Shown here piece by piece: positions 34,599 through 43,217 of a stretch of 64,000 nt of DNA. Source of the DNA: Actinomycetota bacterium (GTDB lineage Bacteria > Actinomycetota > Actinomycetes > S36-B12 > CAIYMF01); assembly GCA_947455705.1 (NCBI GenBank), contig CANGPO010000003.1, positions 1-64,000 of the forward strand. The letters run 5' to 3'. The notes beneath the pieces were generated by a model that did not search any database, had not been told where the DNA came from, and saw only the letters and a list, made by a program, of their open reading frames with translations. Numbering within the stretch: the stretch's first letter is position 1; every line of letters begins with the position of its first letter. The translations under genes were made by a program, and so were the position numbers.

Positions 34599-34604
34599 GT
34601 CCCC

Positions 34605-34610
34605 ACGGTA
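34605..34610 (-). promoter_or_regulatory. -10 box, leaderless MFS gene
   Basis: The minus strand reads TACCGT, six bases, then ATG (34598). Confidence 0.5.
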
Positions 34611-34659
34611 TCGCCGCAGCAGATCTCAACAGTCGACGGCGCCCCATGAACCTGAACGA

Positions 34660-35898
34660 TCACGTCAGATTGAGTGCCCGCGCCTCTTCCCACAACTCGT
34701 CCCTGATTTGTGGACTGGCGGCCTGCTCGATCAGGTGCTTGGCCTGAGCCTGCTGCGAGTATCCCCAGATAGGGGCGATTCCCTGCTCGGTAACGATGGC
34801 CGTGGCTTGGAATGATGTAACCGGCTCATCGATGAGGGGCACAATCGTCGAGACGTCCGCTCGAGGATGCCACGATCGCAGAGCGAGAATGGCTTGTCCG
34901 CCGGGTGAGTGCAATGCGCCGACGATGAAATCGGTCTGTCCGCCAAACCCTGAGTAAATGTGTCCGTTCACGCGAGCCGCGTTTGCCTGTGCGTACAGAT
35001 CAACTTCTAGGGCGGTGTTGACCGAGGTCATCATGGGGTTGGCGGCGATGTTCGCTGGCTCGTTGGTTGTCTCTGTGCGCTTCATCGAGATACGTGGATT
35101 GCGGTCAACCCAGGCATAGAGTTCTGGCGAGCCAAACAGGAACGACGAAATCAACGGTGCTGACGGATCTAGGGCCCCAGCGCGATCAAGTTCGAGCACG
35201 CCATCGCTAAACATTTCGCTCCAGATCCGAAGTCCGCGGCGTGATTTCAGGCTCGCGAGTACTGCATCGGGGACTGCGCCAATTCCCAACTGAAGGGTTG
35301 CGCCATCCAGTACCCGCTCAGCGACTCGATCACCGATGGCCCGCGATACATCGTCGATCTCGGTGTGCAGTGGCGATGGGAGTGGCACATCCACGGCTAC
35401 GCCGAAATCGATTTCATCGAGACTGATTTCGCTATCGCCAAATGTGTAGGGCATCTGTGCGTTCAACTGGGCGATGACCAGTGCGCCACGTGCGCGAGCC
35501 GCTTCGATTGCCGCAGGCAAGATGTTGACCTCGACACCGAGTGAGACCTTGCCGTCGAACGGGATGCTCGTGTGCACGATGACGATGTCCGGGGGACAGG
35601 TCGAGGTGAAAAGGTGCGGCACCATCGATAGCCGTGCCGGGATGTAGACCAGTCCGGCGCTCTTGCGCATTCCCGGGCCGACGAAACACGTTTCCATGGT
35701 GATCCCAGATCGGATGGGTAGACCTAGTTGTGCGTTGAGTGCATGCAACGTGAACTCGGGCAGGACCTCCGATACGGCGTCCACGACAGCGTGTGGGGTG
35801 GCGACATTACCGCTGACCACCACCCGCGGTGCACCATCGGCCGCTGGGGCAGGAACTGTTATCTGGCGGCCCAAGTCTTCGAGTGTTACGAGTTTCAT
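34660..35898 (-). CDS. Acetyl-CoA hydrolase / 4-hydroxybutyrate CoA-transferase family
   Basis: The 412-residue protein fits the Cat1/4-hydroxybutyrate CoA-transferase fold: PDIVIVHTSIPFDGKVSLGVEV in the N-half, LQLGIGAVPDAVL, GLRIWSEMFSDGVLEL (catalytic Glu region, split) and GHIYSGFGGQTDF in the C-half. It moves CoA between acyl groups, and its acyl donor and acceptor are unknown. The start is ATG 35898, with GGAGGGG six bases upstream; the open frame extends to 36036 but without a ribosome site. Confidence 0.85.
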   Translation of the reverse strand: MKLVTLEDLGRQITVPAPAADGAPRVVVSGNVATPHAVVDAVSEVLPEFTLHALNAQLGLPIRSGITMETCFVGPGMRKSAGLVYIPARLSMVPHLFTSTCPPDIVIVHTSIPFDGKVSLGVEVNILPAAIEAARARGALVIAQLNAQMPYTFGDSEISLDEIDFGVAVDVPLPSPLHTEIDDVSRAIGDRVAERVLDGATLQLGIGAVPDAVLASLKSRRGLRIWSEMFSDGVLELDRAGALDPSAPLISSFLFGSPELYAWVDRNPRISMKRTETTNEPANIAANPMMTSVNTALEVDLYAQANAARVNGHIYSGFGGQTDFIVGALHSPGGQAILALRSWHPRADVSTIVPLIDEPVTSFQATAIVTEQGIAPIWGYSQQAQAKHLIEQAASPQIRDELWEEARALNLT

Positions 35899-36269
35899 GG
35901 TGATCCCCTCCATCCCCAGACTATCTCCCGTAGCAGTAACGCTCAGTGATGGATCAGCAACGATCTGGAGTGAGATGGGCCTTCTGAGTGCGATAGCAGG
36001 CGGGTTGTGCGCGTCCTGCGGAACGTCGACGCGCAATCTTTACTTGAGTACGCGATGATCAGACGTAGAGATTGGTTACCGTATGGTGGGCTCAGGTCGA
36101 GGAAATCTATACCTCCAAACGGGTGGATAGAGTCGTCATGAGCATGGCGTGAGTGTCACACTCGGTAACGGAGCACGAGATGTTCTGGCTAACGGGACGT
36201 GACGATGCTGGTGATAGATGTGAATGATCAGGTTTCAGGCCACCCTGCGGTGGCTTATAAGGGGAGAGG
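35899..36269. other. Divergent intergenic region with a hairpin before the response regulator
   Basis: No convincing gene lies in these 371 bases. At 36239-36254 a perfect six-base stem (GCCACC/GGTGGC, loop CTGC) sits just before TTATAAGGGGAGAGG and the ATG at 36270. It could hide or expose the ribosome site or be an operator. A promoter for the gas-sensing cluster must lie here, but I cannot fix it. Confidence 0.4.
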
Positions 36270-36965
36270 ATGTCCACGGTGACGGGTGACCGCGCGCAAG
36301 CACTAGTCATTGAGGACTCTCCAGAGATCACCCTTCTAGTTCGAGGTCTCCTGGAAAAAGAAGGGTATGCAGTCGTTGCAACCCCCCAGGGACGTCGCGG
36401 GGTCGAGTATGCCCGCGCTGAGCAGCCAGAACTCATCATTTTGGATCTCTCACTTCCAGATGCTGACGGAGTAGAGGTTTGCCGCGAGCTACGCGCATTC
36501 AGTGACGCGTACATCGTGATGGTCACGGCCCGCGATGACGAAGTCGATAAGATTGTCGGACTCACCGTGGGCGCTGACGACTACGTAACCAAGCCGTTTT
36601 CACCGCGCGAGTTAGCAGCCCGTGTACGAGCAATGCGCCGCCGGCCCCGCGTCGCGCCGCAACGCGAATCACGGGAATTCGGCGAACTAGTCATCGATCC
36701 GATTGCCCGCGAGGTCATGGTTGATGGCGTCAACATTGAACTCACCAAGATTGAGTTCGACATCCTTGATCTGCTCTCCGGTAGTCCGCGTCGCACCTTC
36801 ACTCGTGAGCAACTTCTCGAGCATGTGTGGGGTGACTGGTTTGGTGATGACCACGTCATCGAAGTTCACATGGGGAAACTGCGTAAGAAACTAGGCGAGT
36901 CGGCGTCAGCGCCGCGCCATATCCGTACCCTTCGTGGTGTGGGTTATCGTTTTGAACCTGCCTGA
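36270..36965 (+). CDS. OmpR-family response regulator
   Basis: The 231-residue protein has a receiver with the acidic pocket VIEDSPE, phospho-acceptor Asp59 (LIILDLSLPDADG), VTARDDE and KPFSPRELAARVRAM. A winged helix follows, with LLEHVWGDWFGDDHVIEVH and HIRTLRGVGYRFEP. It is the DNA-binding output nearest to the H-NOX kinases and is probably phosphorylated by them, directly or through the Hpt protein. GGGGAGAGG precedes the ATG. Confidence 0.95.
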   Translation: MSTVTGDRAQALVIEDSPEITLLVRGLLEKEGYAVVATPQGRRGVEYARAEQPELIILDLSLPDADGVEVCRELRAFSDAYIVMVTARDDEVDKIVGLTVGADDYVTKPFSPRELAARVRAMRRRPRVAPQRESREFGELVIDPIAREVMVDGVNIELTKIEFDILDLLSGSPRRTFTREQLLEHVWGDWFGDDHVIEVHMGKLRKKLGESASAPRHIRTLRGVGYRFEPA

Positions 36966-37023
36966 TCCGCGTTCGACAATCGGTCAATCCGCGGGCCTGC
37001 TGTAACGATCGCTGGGGGTGTAG

Positions 37024-37569
37024 GTGTACGGACTCATCAACGAGGCGATGCGTCGGCTCATTACTGATCAGGCCGGGGCGCAGACGTGGTCACGGATCGC
37101 CGCTAGGGCGGAAACCGCTGAGACCTTCGTCGGACTGTTGTATTACGACGATGACGTGACCTATCGGCTCGTGGGTGCTGCTAGCGCCGAGCTCGATACG
37201 CCGGCGGAGGATTTGCTCCGCGCCTTCGGACAGTACTGGTCGTCTCGGGTCGGGCCCGAAAATTACCGCGATGTGCTGGGCGCAACAGGAACCAGCGTCA
37301 CTACGGTTCTGGCCAACCTTGACCTCATGCATGCCCGGATTCAAAACCTTTATCCAGAGTTGGTGCCGCCGTCGTTCTCCGTCTCGGACACATTCGATGG
37401 TGGGGTGATGGTCGAGTACCGGTCTCACCGCGAGGGCTTAGCCCCCTTCGTCGTGGGTCTACTCGAGGGGCTCGGAACGTTGTACAACACCCCGACGGTC
37501 GTCACTCATGAGCGTCCTCGTTCTGAAGAACTGCCGTTCGACGTCTTCCGCGTGCAGATCGGGGGATAG
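37024..37569 (+). CDS. H-NOX heme sensor protein 1
   Basis: The 181-residue protein starts at GTG 37024 (MYGLINEAMRRLI). The proximal heme ligand is His103 in LDLMHARIQNLYP, and the heme-propionate clamp YRSHR is at 132-136. These are the invariant H-NOX residues, so it should bind heme and sense NO (or O2/CO). It lacks the C-terminal cysteine pair seen in the second H-NOX. It is followed after five bases by an HNOBA-type kinase, the usual partner. GGGGG upstream serves as ribosome site. Confidence 0.85.
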   Translation: MYGLINEAMRRLITDQAGAQTWSRIAARAETAETFVGLLYYDDDVTYRLVGAASAELDTPAEDLLRAFGQYWSSRVGPENYRDVLGATGTSVTTVLANLDLMHARIQNLYPELVPPSFSVSDTFDGGVMVEYRSHREGLAPFVVGLLEGLGTLYNTPTVVTHERPRSEELPFDVFRVQIGG

Positions 37570-37574
37570 CGTCG

Positions 37575-39986
37575 GTGCAAATTAGCATCGGGAGTGATGA
37601 TCTCGATCGGGTCGCACCGTTCGGGATCTTCCTCGATGAGGGGATGAGAGTCATCCGCGTTGGCTCATCGTTCGAGCGGCTCGGCGTCTTCAGCGAACAG
37701 CAGTTGCTCTGGGATTTGTTTGACCCGGTGCGCCCGACTGCACTTACCGACGCGAATTCGCTGCGCCGACATGCCGGCACCCTGATCTTGATGGTGTTTA
37801 AGAAGACGCACACGCAGTTCAGATTTCAGGCGGTACCGGTGGCAGACCCGGCTGGTGTCTTTCTCGTGGGCTCGCCGGTGGTCACGTCGTCGACCGAGCT
37901 TGAGGCGCTTGGCCTTTCTGCCTCGGACTTTTCACCAACAGACCAGACGCCCGATCTGCTGTTTTTGCGTCAAGGGCAGGAACGAAGTCTCGACAACTTG
38001 AAGTTGCTCAACCAGGAACTACAAGACACGGCCGCAGAGCTAAGGGTGTCAAACCGTCAGTTGGCTCGAGCGGAGTCTCGCTATCGGAAGTTGGTTGAGG
38101 CTCAACCGTTGGCGATGTACATCGATCGCTTGGGCCCCACCGCATCTGCTGAATTCGTGTCACCACAAACCGAAGAGATGTTTGGGTACCCCATCGATCG
38201 TTGGATGAACGAATCTGCCTTCTTCTTCGAGATGATGCATCCTGATGATCGCCAGCGGGTATGGCGGGCCCATGTGGCGGCCGATCGCGACGACGAGCCA
38301 TTCGACCAAGAATTCCGCGTCATCACAGCCGATGGGCGAACAAAGTGGGTGCGTGCGGTCGACTCCGTCATTGATGCTGATGAAGGGGAACGACGCCGGC
38401 TCGGCTTCATGATCGACATCACCAAAGCCAAGCTCGACGAACAGAAGGTCGTTGAATCTGGTACCCGCATGACATCACTGTTGGAAAACATGCGGCATGG
38501 GGTGTTGGTTGAAGACGCCGTTCGATCTGTTGTTCTGGTCAATGAGGCGCTATGTGCCATGTTCCGCTCTGGTGTTGATCATCAGACACTGATCGGGCTA
38601 CCGGTTTCCGCCGCCATCAGCAGGCTGGTACCAAGTGCGGATGATCCCGCCTCATTCCTTCGTCGCACCGAAGAGTTCGTAAGTCGACGATGGCCAGCGG
38701 TGGGCCAAGTGTTCAAACTCAGTGATGGCCGCGTACTCGAATTCGACTTTCAGTTAATCCTGGATGACGGTGCTCAGGTCGGTGCCATCTGGCTGTTCGA
38801 GGATGTCACAGAGCGAGTCCACGATCGTGATGCGCTAGCTCGGGCCCGTGACCTTGCCGTGGCGGCATCGGATGCAAAGGGCCAATTCTTGGCCACAATG
38901 AGCCACGAAATCCGCACTCCTATGCACGGCATCATCGCGCAGATCGATCTCTTGCGCGGTACCCCACTGGATAGAGATCAGCGTGAGGGGATTGATGTGA
39001 TCAGCCAATCCTCTGAGGCGCTGGTGAGCATCATCAATGACATTCTTGACTATGAAAAAGTCGAGGCGGGACGCATCGACCTCAACGTCGTCCCAACTGA
39101 TGTACGCGATGTTGTGAATGGCGTTTCGACGCTGCTGTCAGCTCAAGCCGCAGCCAAGGGGTTGACGATTCACGCGACCGTGGATCCGCTTACACCTCAA
39201 CTCGTGCTCGGAGACGGCAGTCGGCTGAGGCAGATTCTGCTGAACCTGGCTAACAATGCAGTGAAATTCACCTCTGTTGGCTCGGTGGACTTAGAGGTAC
39301 GAGTGGATCGTGACGGTGCCGGTGGCGATGTCATCGCCTTCGAGGTTCGCGACACCGGGCAAGGGATTCCACGTGATCGACTGAGCACGATCTTTGATCC
39401 ATTCGTTCAGGCCAAGGCGGGTCAGGAAGGTACCGGGCTAGGACTTGCGATTTCGCATCGCTTGGTGTCTTTGATGGGAGGCTCTCTGACGGTGAGCTCG
39501 ACGGTTGGTGAGGGCTCGCGTTTCCGCTTCGCGATTCCGATGCCGTCGGTAACAGATTCATGGGATGTGGGCATCAGAACTCCTGTCGCCGAGCCGCCTC
39601 CGATCGACGATACGGCTCTGATTGTTGACGATTCGCAGGCCAGTCGAGCGCTACTTGGTCGCCAGGTGGCTCGCCTCGGCGTACCGCACCGTGCTGTTGC
39701 CTCTGGTGCAGAGGCACTTGACGCGTTGGGCCACCGCGTCCGGTATACATCGGTGCTCCTCGATCTCGAGATGCCCGACATGGACGGCTTTGAGGTTGCT
39801 GCTGCGATTCGTTCGTCATCGGATCCGCGGGTGGCTCGAATCCCGATCATCGCGTTAGCGACGCAGGCAGATCAAGATCTGGCTGCGCGTTGTCGAGCGG
39901 CGAGCATGGATGGCCTTCTAACTAAGCCCGTTGATCTTTCCGAACTCCGTGACCAGTTCGATCGGTTGTTGGTGAACCGTCGATGA
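37575..39986 (+). CDS. Hybrid histidine kinase with HNOBA-like input, two PAS domains and a receiver
   Basis: The 803-residue protein starts with an HNOBA-like input (1-120, APFGIFLDEGMRVIRVGSSF then LWDLFDPVRP), the module that contacts H-NOX proteins. A coiled coil (135-168) and two PAS domains (~170-285, ~298-415) follow. The kinase core has His444 (FLATMSHEIRTPMHGI), the N box LANNAVKF, DTGQGIP and GTGLGLAISH. The receiver has Asp730 (VLLDLEMPDMDG). No membrane segment is seen. It probably relays the gas signal to the Hpt protein and then to a regulator. Confidence 0.92.
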   Translation: MQISIGSDDLDRVAPFGIFLDEGMRVIRVGSSFERLGVFSEQQLLWDLFDPVRPTALTDANSLRRHAGTLILMVFKKTHTQFRFQAVPVADPAGVFLVGSPVVTSSTELEALGLSASDFSPTDQTPDLLFLRQGQERSLDNLKLLNQELQDTAAELRVSNRQLARAESRYRKLVEAQPLAMYIDRLGPTASAEFVSPQTEEMFGYPIDRWMNESAFFFEMMHPDDRQRVWRAHVAADRDDEPFDQEFRVITADGRTKWVRAVDSVIDADEGERRRLGFMIDITKAKLDEQKVVESGTRMTSLLENMRHGVLVEDAVRSVVLVNEALCAMFRSGVDHQTLIGLPVSAAISRLVPSADDPASFLRRTEEFVSRRWPAVGQVFKLSDGRVLEFDFQLILDDGAQVGAIWLFEDVTERVHDRDALARARDLAVAASDAKGQFLATMSHEIRTPMHGIIAQIDLLRGTPLDRDQREGIDVISQSSEALVSIINDILDYEKVEAGRIDLNVVPTDVRDVVNGVSTLLSAQAAAKGLTIHATVDPLTPQLVLGDGSRLRQILLNLANNAVKFTSVGSVDLEVRVDRDGAGGDVIAFEVRDTGQGIPRDRLSTIFDPFVQAKAGQEGTGLGLAISHRLVSLMGGSLTVSSTVGEGSRFRFAIPMPSVTDSWDVGIRTPVAEPPPIDDTALIVDDSQASRALLGRQVARLGVPHRAVASGAEALDALGHRVRYTSVLLDLEMPDMDGFEVAAAIRSSSDPRVARIPIIALATQADQDLAARCRAASMDGLLTKPVDLSELRDQFDRLLVNRR

Positions 39987-39999
39987 TGGGACGGCATCG

Positions 40000-40536
40000 G
40001 TGAAGGGCATTATCTTCAACATCGTTGAGTCGGTGGTGATCGCCGAGCAGGGGATCGATGCGTGGGACGACGTCATCGACGAATCAGGGGTACTGGGCGC
40101 GTACACGTCGTTGGGGACGTATCCAGATTCCGATTTGTTGGCGATCGCGTCGTCGGTTGCAAGCCGTGTAAACGCCACTCCCTCAGCGGTTATCAAACAT
40201 GTTGGCCATCAGGGTTTGAGTCGAATCTACGACCGGTACCCGGAGTTCTTCACCGACCACGATGATGTGCTGTCCTTCTTGTTATCGATCGACTCGATCA
40301 TTCATCCGGAAGTTCGAAGTCTTTATCCCGGTGCGGACGTGCCGTTCTTTACCTACAACGTGGTTGATGAGCACACCCTTGAGATGACCTACCGATCCTC
40401 ACGGAAGCGATGCGATTTTGCTGAAGGGCTGATCCTTGGTGCGGCAGAGCATTATGGCCAGACAGTAGATATTGCGCGGCCTCGCTGCATGATGCGTGGC
40501 GATGATGATTGCGTATTGAGAGTGACGACGACGTGA
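40000..40536 (+). CDS. H-NOX heme sensor protein 2
   Basis: The 178-residue protein starts at GTG 40000 (MKGIIFNIVESVVI). It places its key residues exactly as in the reference Thermoanaerobacter H-NOX: His102 (SIIHPEVRSLYP) and Tyr131-Ser133-Arg135 (YRSSR). The C-terminus CMMRGDDDCVLRV supplies a cysteine pair like the zinc or redox site of some proteobacterial H-NOX proteins. It is clearly diverged from H-NOX 1, so the two are not a recent duplication. It overlaps the next gene by four bases. Confidence 0.85.
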   Translation: MKGIIFNIVESVVIAEQGIDAWDDVIDESGVLGAYTSLGTYPDSDLLAIASSVASRVNATPSAVIKHVGHQGLSRIYDRYPEFFTDHDDVLSFLLSIDSIIHPEVRSLYPGADVPFFTYNVVDEHTLEMTYRSSRKRCDFAEGLILGAAEHYGQTVDIARPRCMMRGDDDCVLRVTTT

Positions 40537-42254
40537 GTCACGAACTGGCACTTGCCCGCCTCGAACGGCGAGCTGCGCGCGAAAATGCCGCCCGACGAGA
40601 GGCAGAGGCAACCGCGGAAATCCAGATCCGTCGCGTTCGCGAACACGCTCGCGAAGTTGAACTGCTCGGGTCGATCGCTGCCATCGTTAATGAGAGTGAT
40701 GATGCCGAATCTGCACTGACGCTCGCGGCCAAGGCGATTCGTAGACATTGTCGATTTGCTGTTGCCCACGTGCTGGTTCCCGATCAGACAGGGGCTTTCG
40801 TCAGTGCGGATATCTGGGATGCAGATGCCAATCAAGTCGAGTTCTTAGAACAAGTCATCACTGCGACGATCGATCAGCGGTTTGTGCCGCCAGAAGATCT
40901 GCCTGGTCAGGTTGTCTCCTCCCATCAAACGGTGTGGCTGGCAGATCTGCATTCGACCGGTCAGTTCTCCAAGAGACCGGATATTCGAAACGGTTCCGCG
41001 TGGGCATTCCCCGTGATCGCCGGGGTAGATGTTGTTGCAGTGATCGAGTTCTTTGATCCACGTTCCCGGCAACCCGATGAGCGGCTGCTACAACTGGCTC
41101 CTGCCTTTGGCACGCAACTTGGTCGCGCTGTCGAGTGGGAACGGACGCGACTGCGCGAAGTGCAGGATCGCCGGCGTCTTGAAGAACTGTTAGCGCAACG
41201 GACCAAAGAGGCTCAAGAGGTCGAGCGTTCGTATGCAGTTGCCGATCAAGCACGTGATGCCTTTGTTGCGTTCTTGGCGCATGATGCGCGAGCGCAAATC
41301 GGCGGTATCAGACACGATGAATCTCCCGAGCTTGCTGACTCCGGCTCAACTATTGACGAGCTGGCTGCACTTTTGGACCGGCTGGTCCGCGTGATTGACC
41401 GCTCCGATCGAAGATTTGCTGGCGATCGGGTGGCAGTAAGCCTTGACGAGTTAGCCGCATCGATTGTCGCTACCCAAACGAGGTTCGATGAATCATCTGT
41501 GGACGTCGTGGTGCAAGGTTCGACTGATGCGGTGATCGAACTCAATGTGGAGTTGATGACTCGACTCATGTCATTGGTTTTCGAGCACATCAGCTCAACT
41601 GCTGAAAGCCCCTCGGTGGTTGCGGAATTAGATGTGTCTCCGGACACGTTGTCTGCGACCGTCTCGAGCTCAACGGCATTCGAGTTGTGGGACGCCGATG
41701 CGCGAGTGAGCGGTGATGACGCCATTAGTCAGGCTGCTCGCCTCGCCAAAGCACTTGGTGGATTCCTGACCGTGTCACACGGCGAGAAGCACGATCATGT
41801 TGTGCGCGTCGTGGTCGCAACTCAGTACCAGGCCGCAGGACCTGTGCGCGACACTAATCGGCGCATCCTGTTGGTCGACGACAACGAGATTAACCGCAAG
41901 TTAGCCGGAGCCATGCTCACCAGACTCGGCCTTGAGGCTGACGTTGTTAACGGGGGACTTGATGCCTTGACGGCGATGAGTGAGCGCGAATACGGGCTGA
42001 TTCTGATGGATGTTCAAATGCCGGATCTTGATGGTCGGGATGCCACGCGTCGTTGGCGCAGTGGACATGGCGGTGCGACGAAGGTGGATGTTCCTATCGT
42101 CGCGGTGACGGCGCACGTTGCCGAGTCTGAGCGCGCCGAGTGCCTGAGTGCTGGAATGAACGACTATCTCAGCAAGCCGTTTGGTCTAGAAGGATTGCAG
42201 TCGACCGTTCGCCGTTGGATCCGCGAAGGGTCAATCGATCAAGCGGGCGCGTGA
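40533..42254 (+). CDS. GAF-domain protein with degenerate kinase core and receiver
   Basis: The start is GTG 40533, overlapping the H-NOX 2 stop. The 573-residue protein has an Arg/Glu-rich coiled coil (5-45), a GAF domain (~48-200), a second helix and a dimerisation helix with FVAFLAHDARAQIGGI that keeps His250. The expected ATPase region (~300-430) shows no N, G1 or G2 box, so ATP binding is doubtful. The receiver is intact, with Asp493 (LILMDVQMPDLDG) and KPFGLEGL. It may act as a phosphate acceptor or adaptor for H-NOX 2 and not as a true kinase. Confidence 0.8.
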   Translation: MSHELALARLERRAARENAARREAEATAEIQIRRVREHAREVELLGSIAAIVNESDDAESALTLAAKAIRRHCRFAVAHVLVPDQTGAFVSADIWDADANQVEFLEQVITATIDQRFVPPEDLPGQVVSSHQTVWLADLHSTGQFSKRPDIRNGSAWAFPVIAGVDVVAVIEFFDPRSRQPDERLLQLAPAFGTQLGRAVEWERTRLREVQDRRRLEELLAQRTKEAQEVERSYAVADQARDAFVAFLAHDARAQIGGIRHDESPELADSGSTIDELAALLDRLVRVIDRSDRRFAGDRVAVSLDELAASIVATQTRFDESSVDVVVQGSTDAVIELNVELMTRLMSLVFEHISSTAESPSVVAELDVSPDTLSATVSSSTAFELWDADARVSGDDAISQAARLAKALGGFLTVSHGEKHDHVVRVVVATQYQAAGPVRDTNRRILLVDDNEINRKLAGAMLTRLGLEADVVNGGLDALTAMSEREYGLILMDVQMPDLDGRDATRRWRSGHGGATKVDVPIVAVTAHVAESERAECLSAGMNDYLSKPFGLEGLQSTVRRWIREGSIDQAGA

Positions 42255-42256
42255 CG

Positions 42257-42622
42257 TCAGTGTTCGCGCGCGAGGTAATCGGTCATCGCCGCCACGGAAA
42301 GACGCCCGGCTGTCTCGACCTCGGTGAGTCGCTCGTCCATATCCTCGACCTCTTCGCTGATCGCAGCTCGTTGCATCTCCTTCGTGCTCACCGAAACCGC
42401 CGTTGCACCGAGCATGGCGGCGGGGGAGCCCAAGGCATGTGCCACAGATCGAATTTTGTCCGGATCGCCATCGGCCACGGCCTCTCGAATCGCCGCGAGC
42501 CGTGCGGGGAGTTCGTCGACGAAAGCTTGGACCGCCTCGAGCACAAGCCCGCGGTCACCAATTTCGTCAACCAAGGATGCAAGCCGGGCTTCATCCAAGA
42601 CGACAGGAAGGTGATCAGACAC
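42257..42622 (-). CDS. Stand-alone Hpt phosphotransfer protein
   Basis: The 121-residue helical protein carries the Hpt signature SVAHALGSPAAMLGA with phospho-accepting His62. The usual Lys after the His motif (HxLKG) is replaced, giving HALGS. It converges on the GAF-receiver gene with two bases between and probably shuttles phosphate among the two receivers of the cluster and the OmpR-type regulator. The start is GTG 42622. Confidence 0.85.
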   Translation of the reverse strand: MSDHLPVVLDEARLASLVDEIGDRGLVLEAVQAFVDELPARLAAIREAVADGDPDKIRSVAHALGSPAAMLGATAVSVSTKEMQRAAISEEVEDMDERLTEVETAGRLSVAAMTDYLAREH

Positions 42623-42864
42623 TGAGTCTCCGGTAGGTCTTCAAAGGCGGACACAGTGACCTCAGCGAACTAGCGCCGATGCCTGTGACTGGTACCCCTA
42701 ACTTAGAACTCGAGACCGTCGGAAGCGACTTCTGATGAGCAAAGTGAGAGGGAGTTTTCAGCCACAGTCTGCTCTCGCAGTCACGAATCGTCCCAAAACG
42801 CCCCTGGATCGTCACCGATCCAAGGATGTCGACGCTCGGCCGGGTCATGACGAGACGATAGGTA

Positions 42865-42915
42865 GCTCAGTTCCTCGTCTGGCTCAGTTCCTCGTCTGGC
42901 TCAGTTCCTCGTCAG
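42865..42915. repeat. Tandem repeat, 17-base unit, three copies
   Basis: GCTCAGTTCCTCGTCTG occurs at 42865-42881 and 42882-42898, and again at 42899-42915 with the third-last and second-last bases changed to CA. It ends 20 bases before the TACGAT box of the next gene, so it may bear on that promoter. Confidence 0.9.
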
Positions 42916-42935
42916 CACATCTACCGGCGTGAAGG

Positions 42936-42941
42936 TACGAT
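42936..42941 (+). promoter_or_regulatory. -10 box, leaderless small membrane protein gene
   Basis: TACGAT, six bases, then GTG at 42948, with no ribosome site. Confidence 0.55.
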
Positions 42942-42947
42942 CAGGTC

Positions 42948-43217
42948 GTGTCTGATACCTCCTTGCGACGTGGGACGGTTCGCATGCCATTCATGGCGGC
43001 TCTGACACTTCTTATGACCGGGCTATTGTGCCTAGTGTCTGCGGGCACGTCACACGCATTGGCGCAGTCGCAACAGAGCCCCTCGCCAACTCCTTCGACG
43101 ATTCCGTCGGGTGAGACCCCGCCTTCACCACTGGGGGGCTTGGCACCATTTGGCCTCGTTATTGGGGTTCTGTTGATCGGCGGGGTTAGCGTTCTCTACG
43201 GTCGGCGCAACCAATGA
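42948..43217 (+). CDS. Small exported protein with C-terminal membrane anchor
   Basis: The 89-residue protein has a signal peptide (~13-40, ending near SHALAQ), a short Pro/Ser/Thr linker (SPSPTPSTIPSGETPPSP) and one C-terminal helix (~66-83) followed by GRRNQ. The layout could expose the linker outside the cell. The next gene starts inside its stop (ATGA), so it probably works with the CopD-CtaG protein in copper handling or oxidase assembly; this is inferred from position only. Confidence 0.65.
   Translation: MSDTSLRRGTVRMPFMAALTLLMTGLLCLVSAGTSHALAQSQQSPSPTPSTIPSGETPPSPLGGLAPFGLVIGVLLIGGVSVLYGRRNQ

Larger units (their letters stand above)
42623..42947. other. Intergenic region with tandem repeat and leaderless promoter
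   Basis: These 325 bases lie between divergent genes. I see no credible ORF. The notable parts are the 17-base tandem repeat and the TACGAT box, both listed separately. Confidence 0.5.

Noticed and set aside
34660-36036. Longer CoA-transferase starting at 36036
   Set aside because: The family sequence begins at ATG 35898, which has a strong ribosome site; the extension does not look like protein.
42865-42915. CRISPR array or transposon end
   Set aside because: Direct 17-base copies without spacers, no inverted partner and no transposase.
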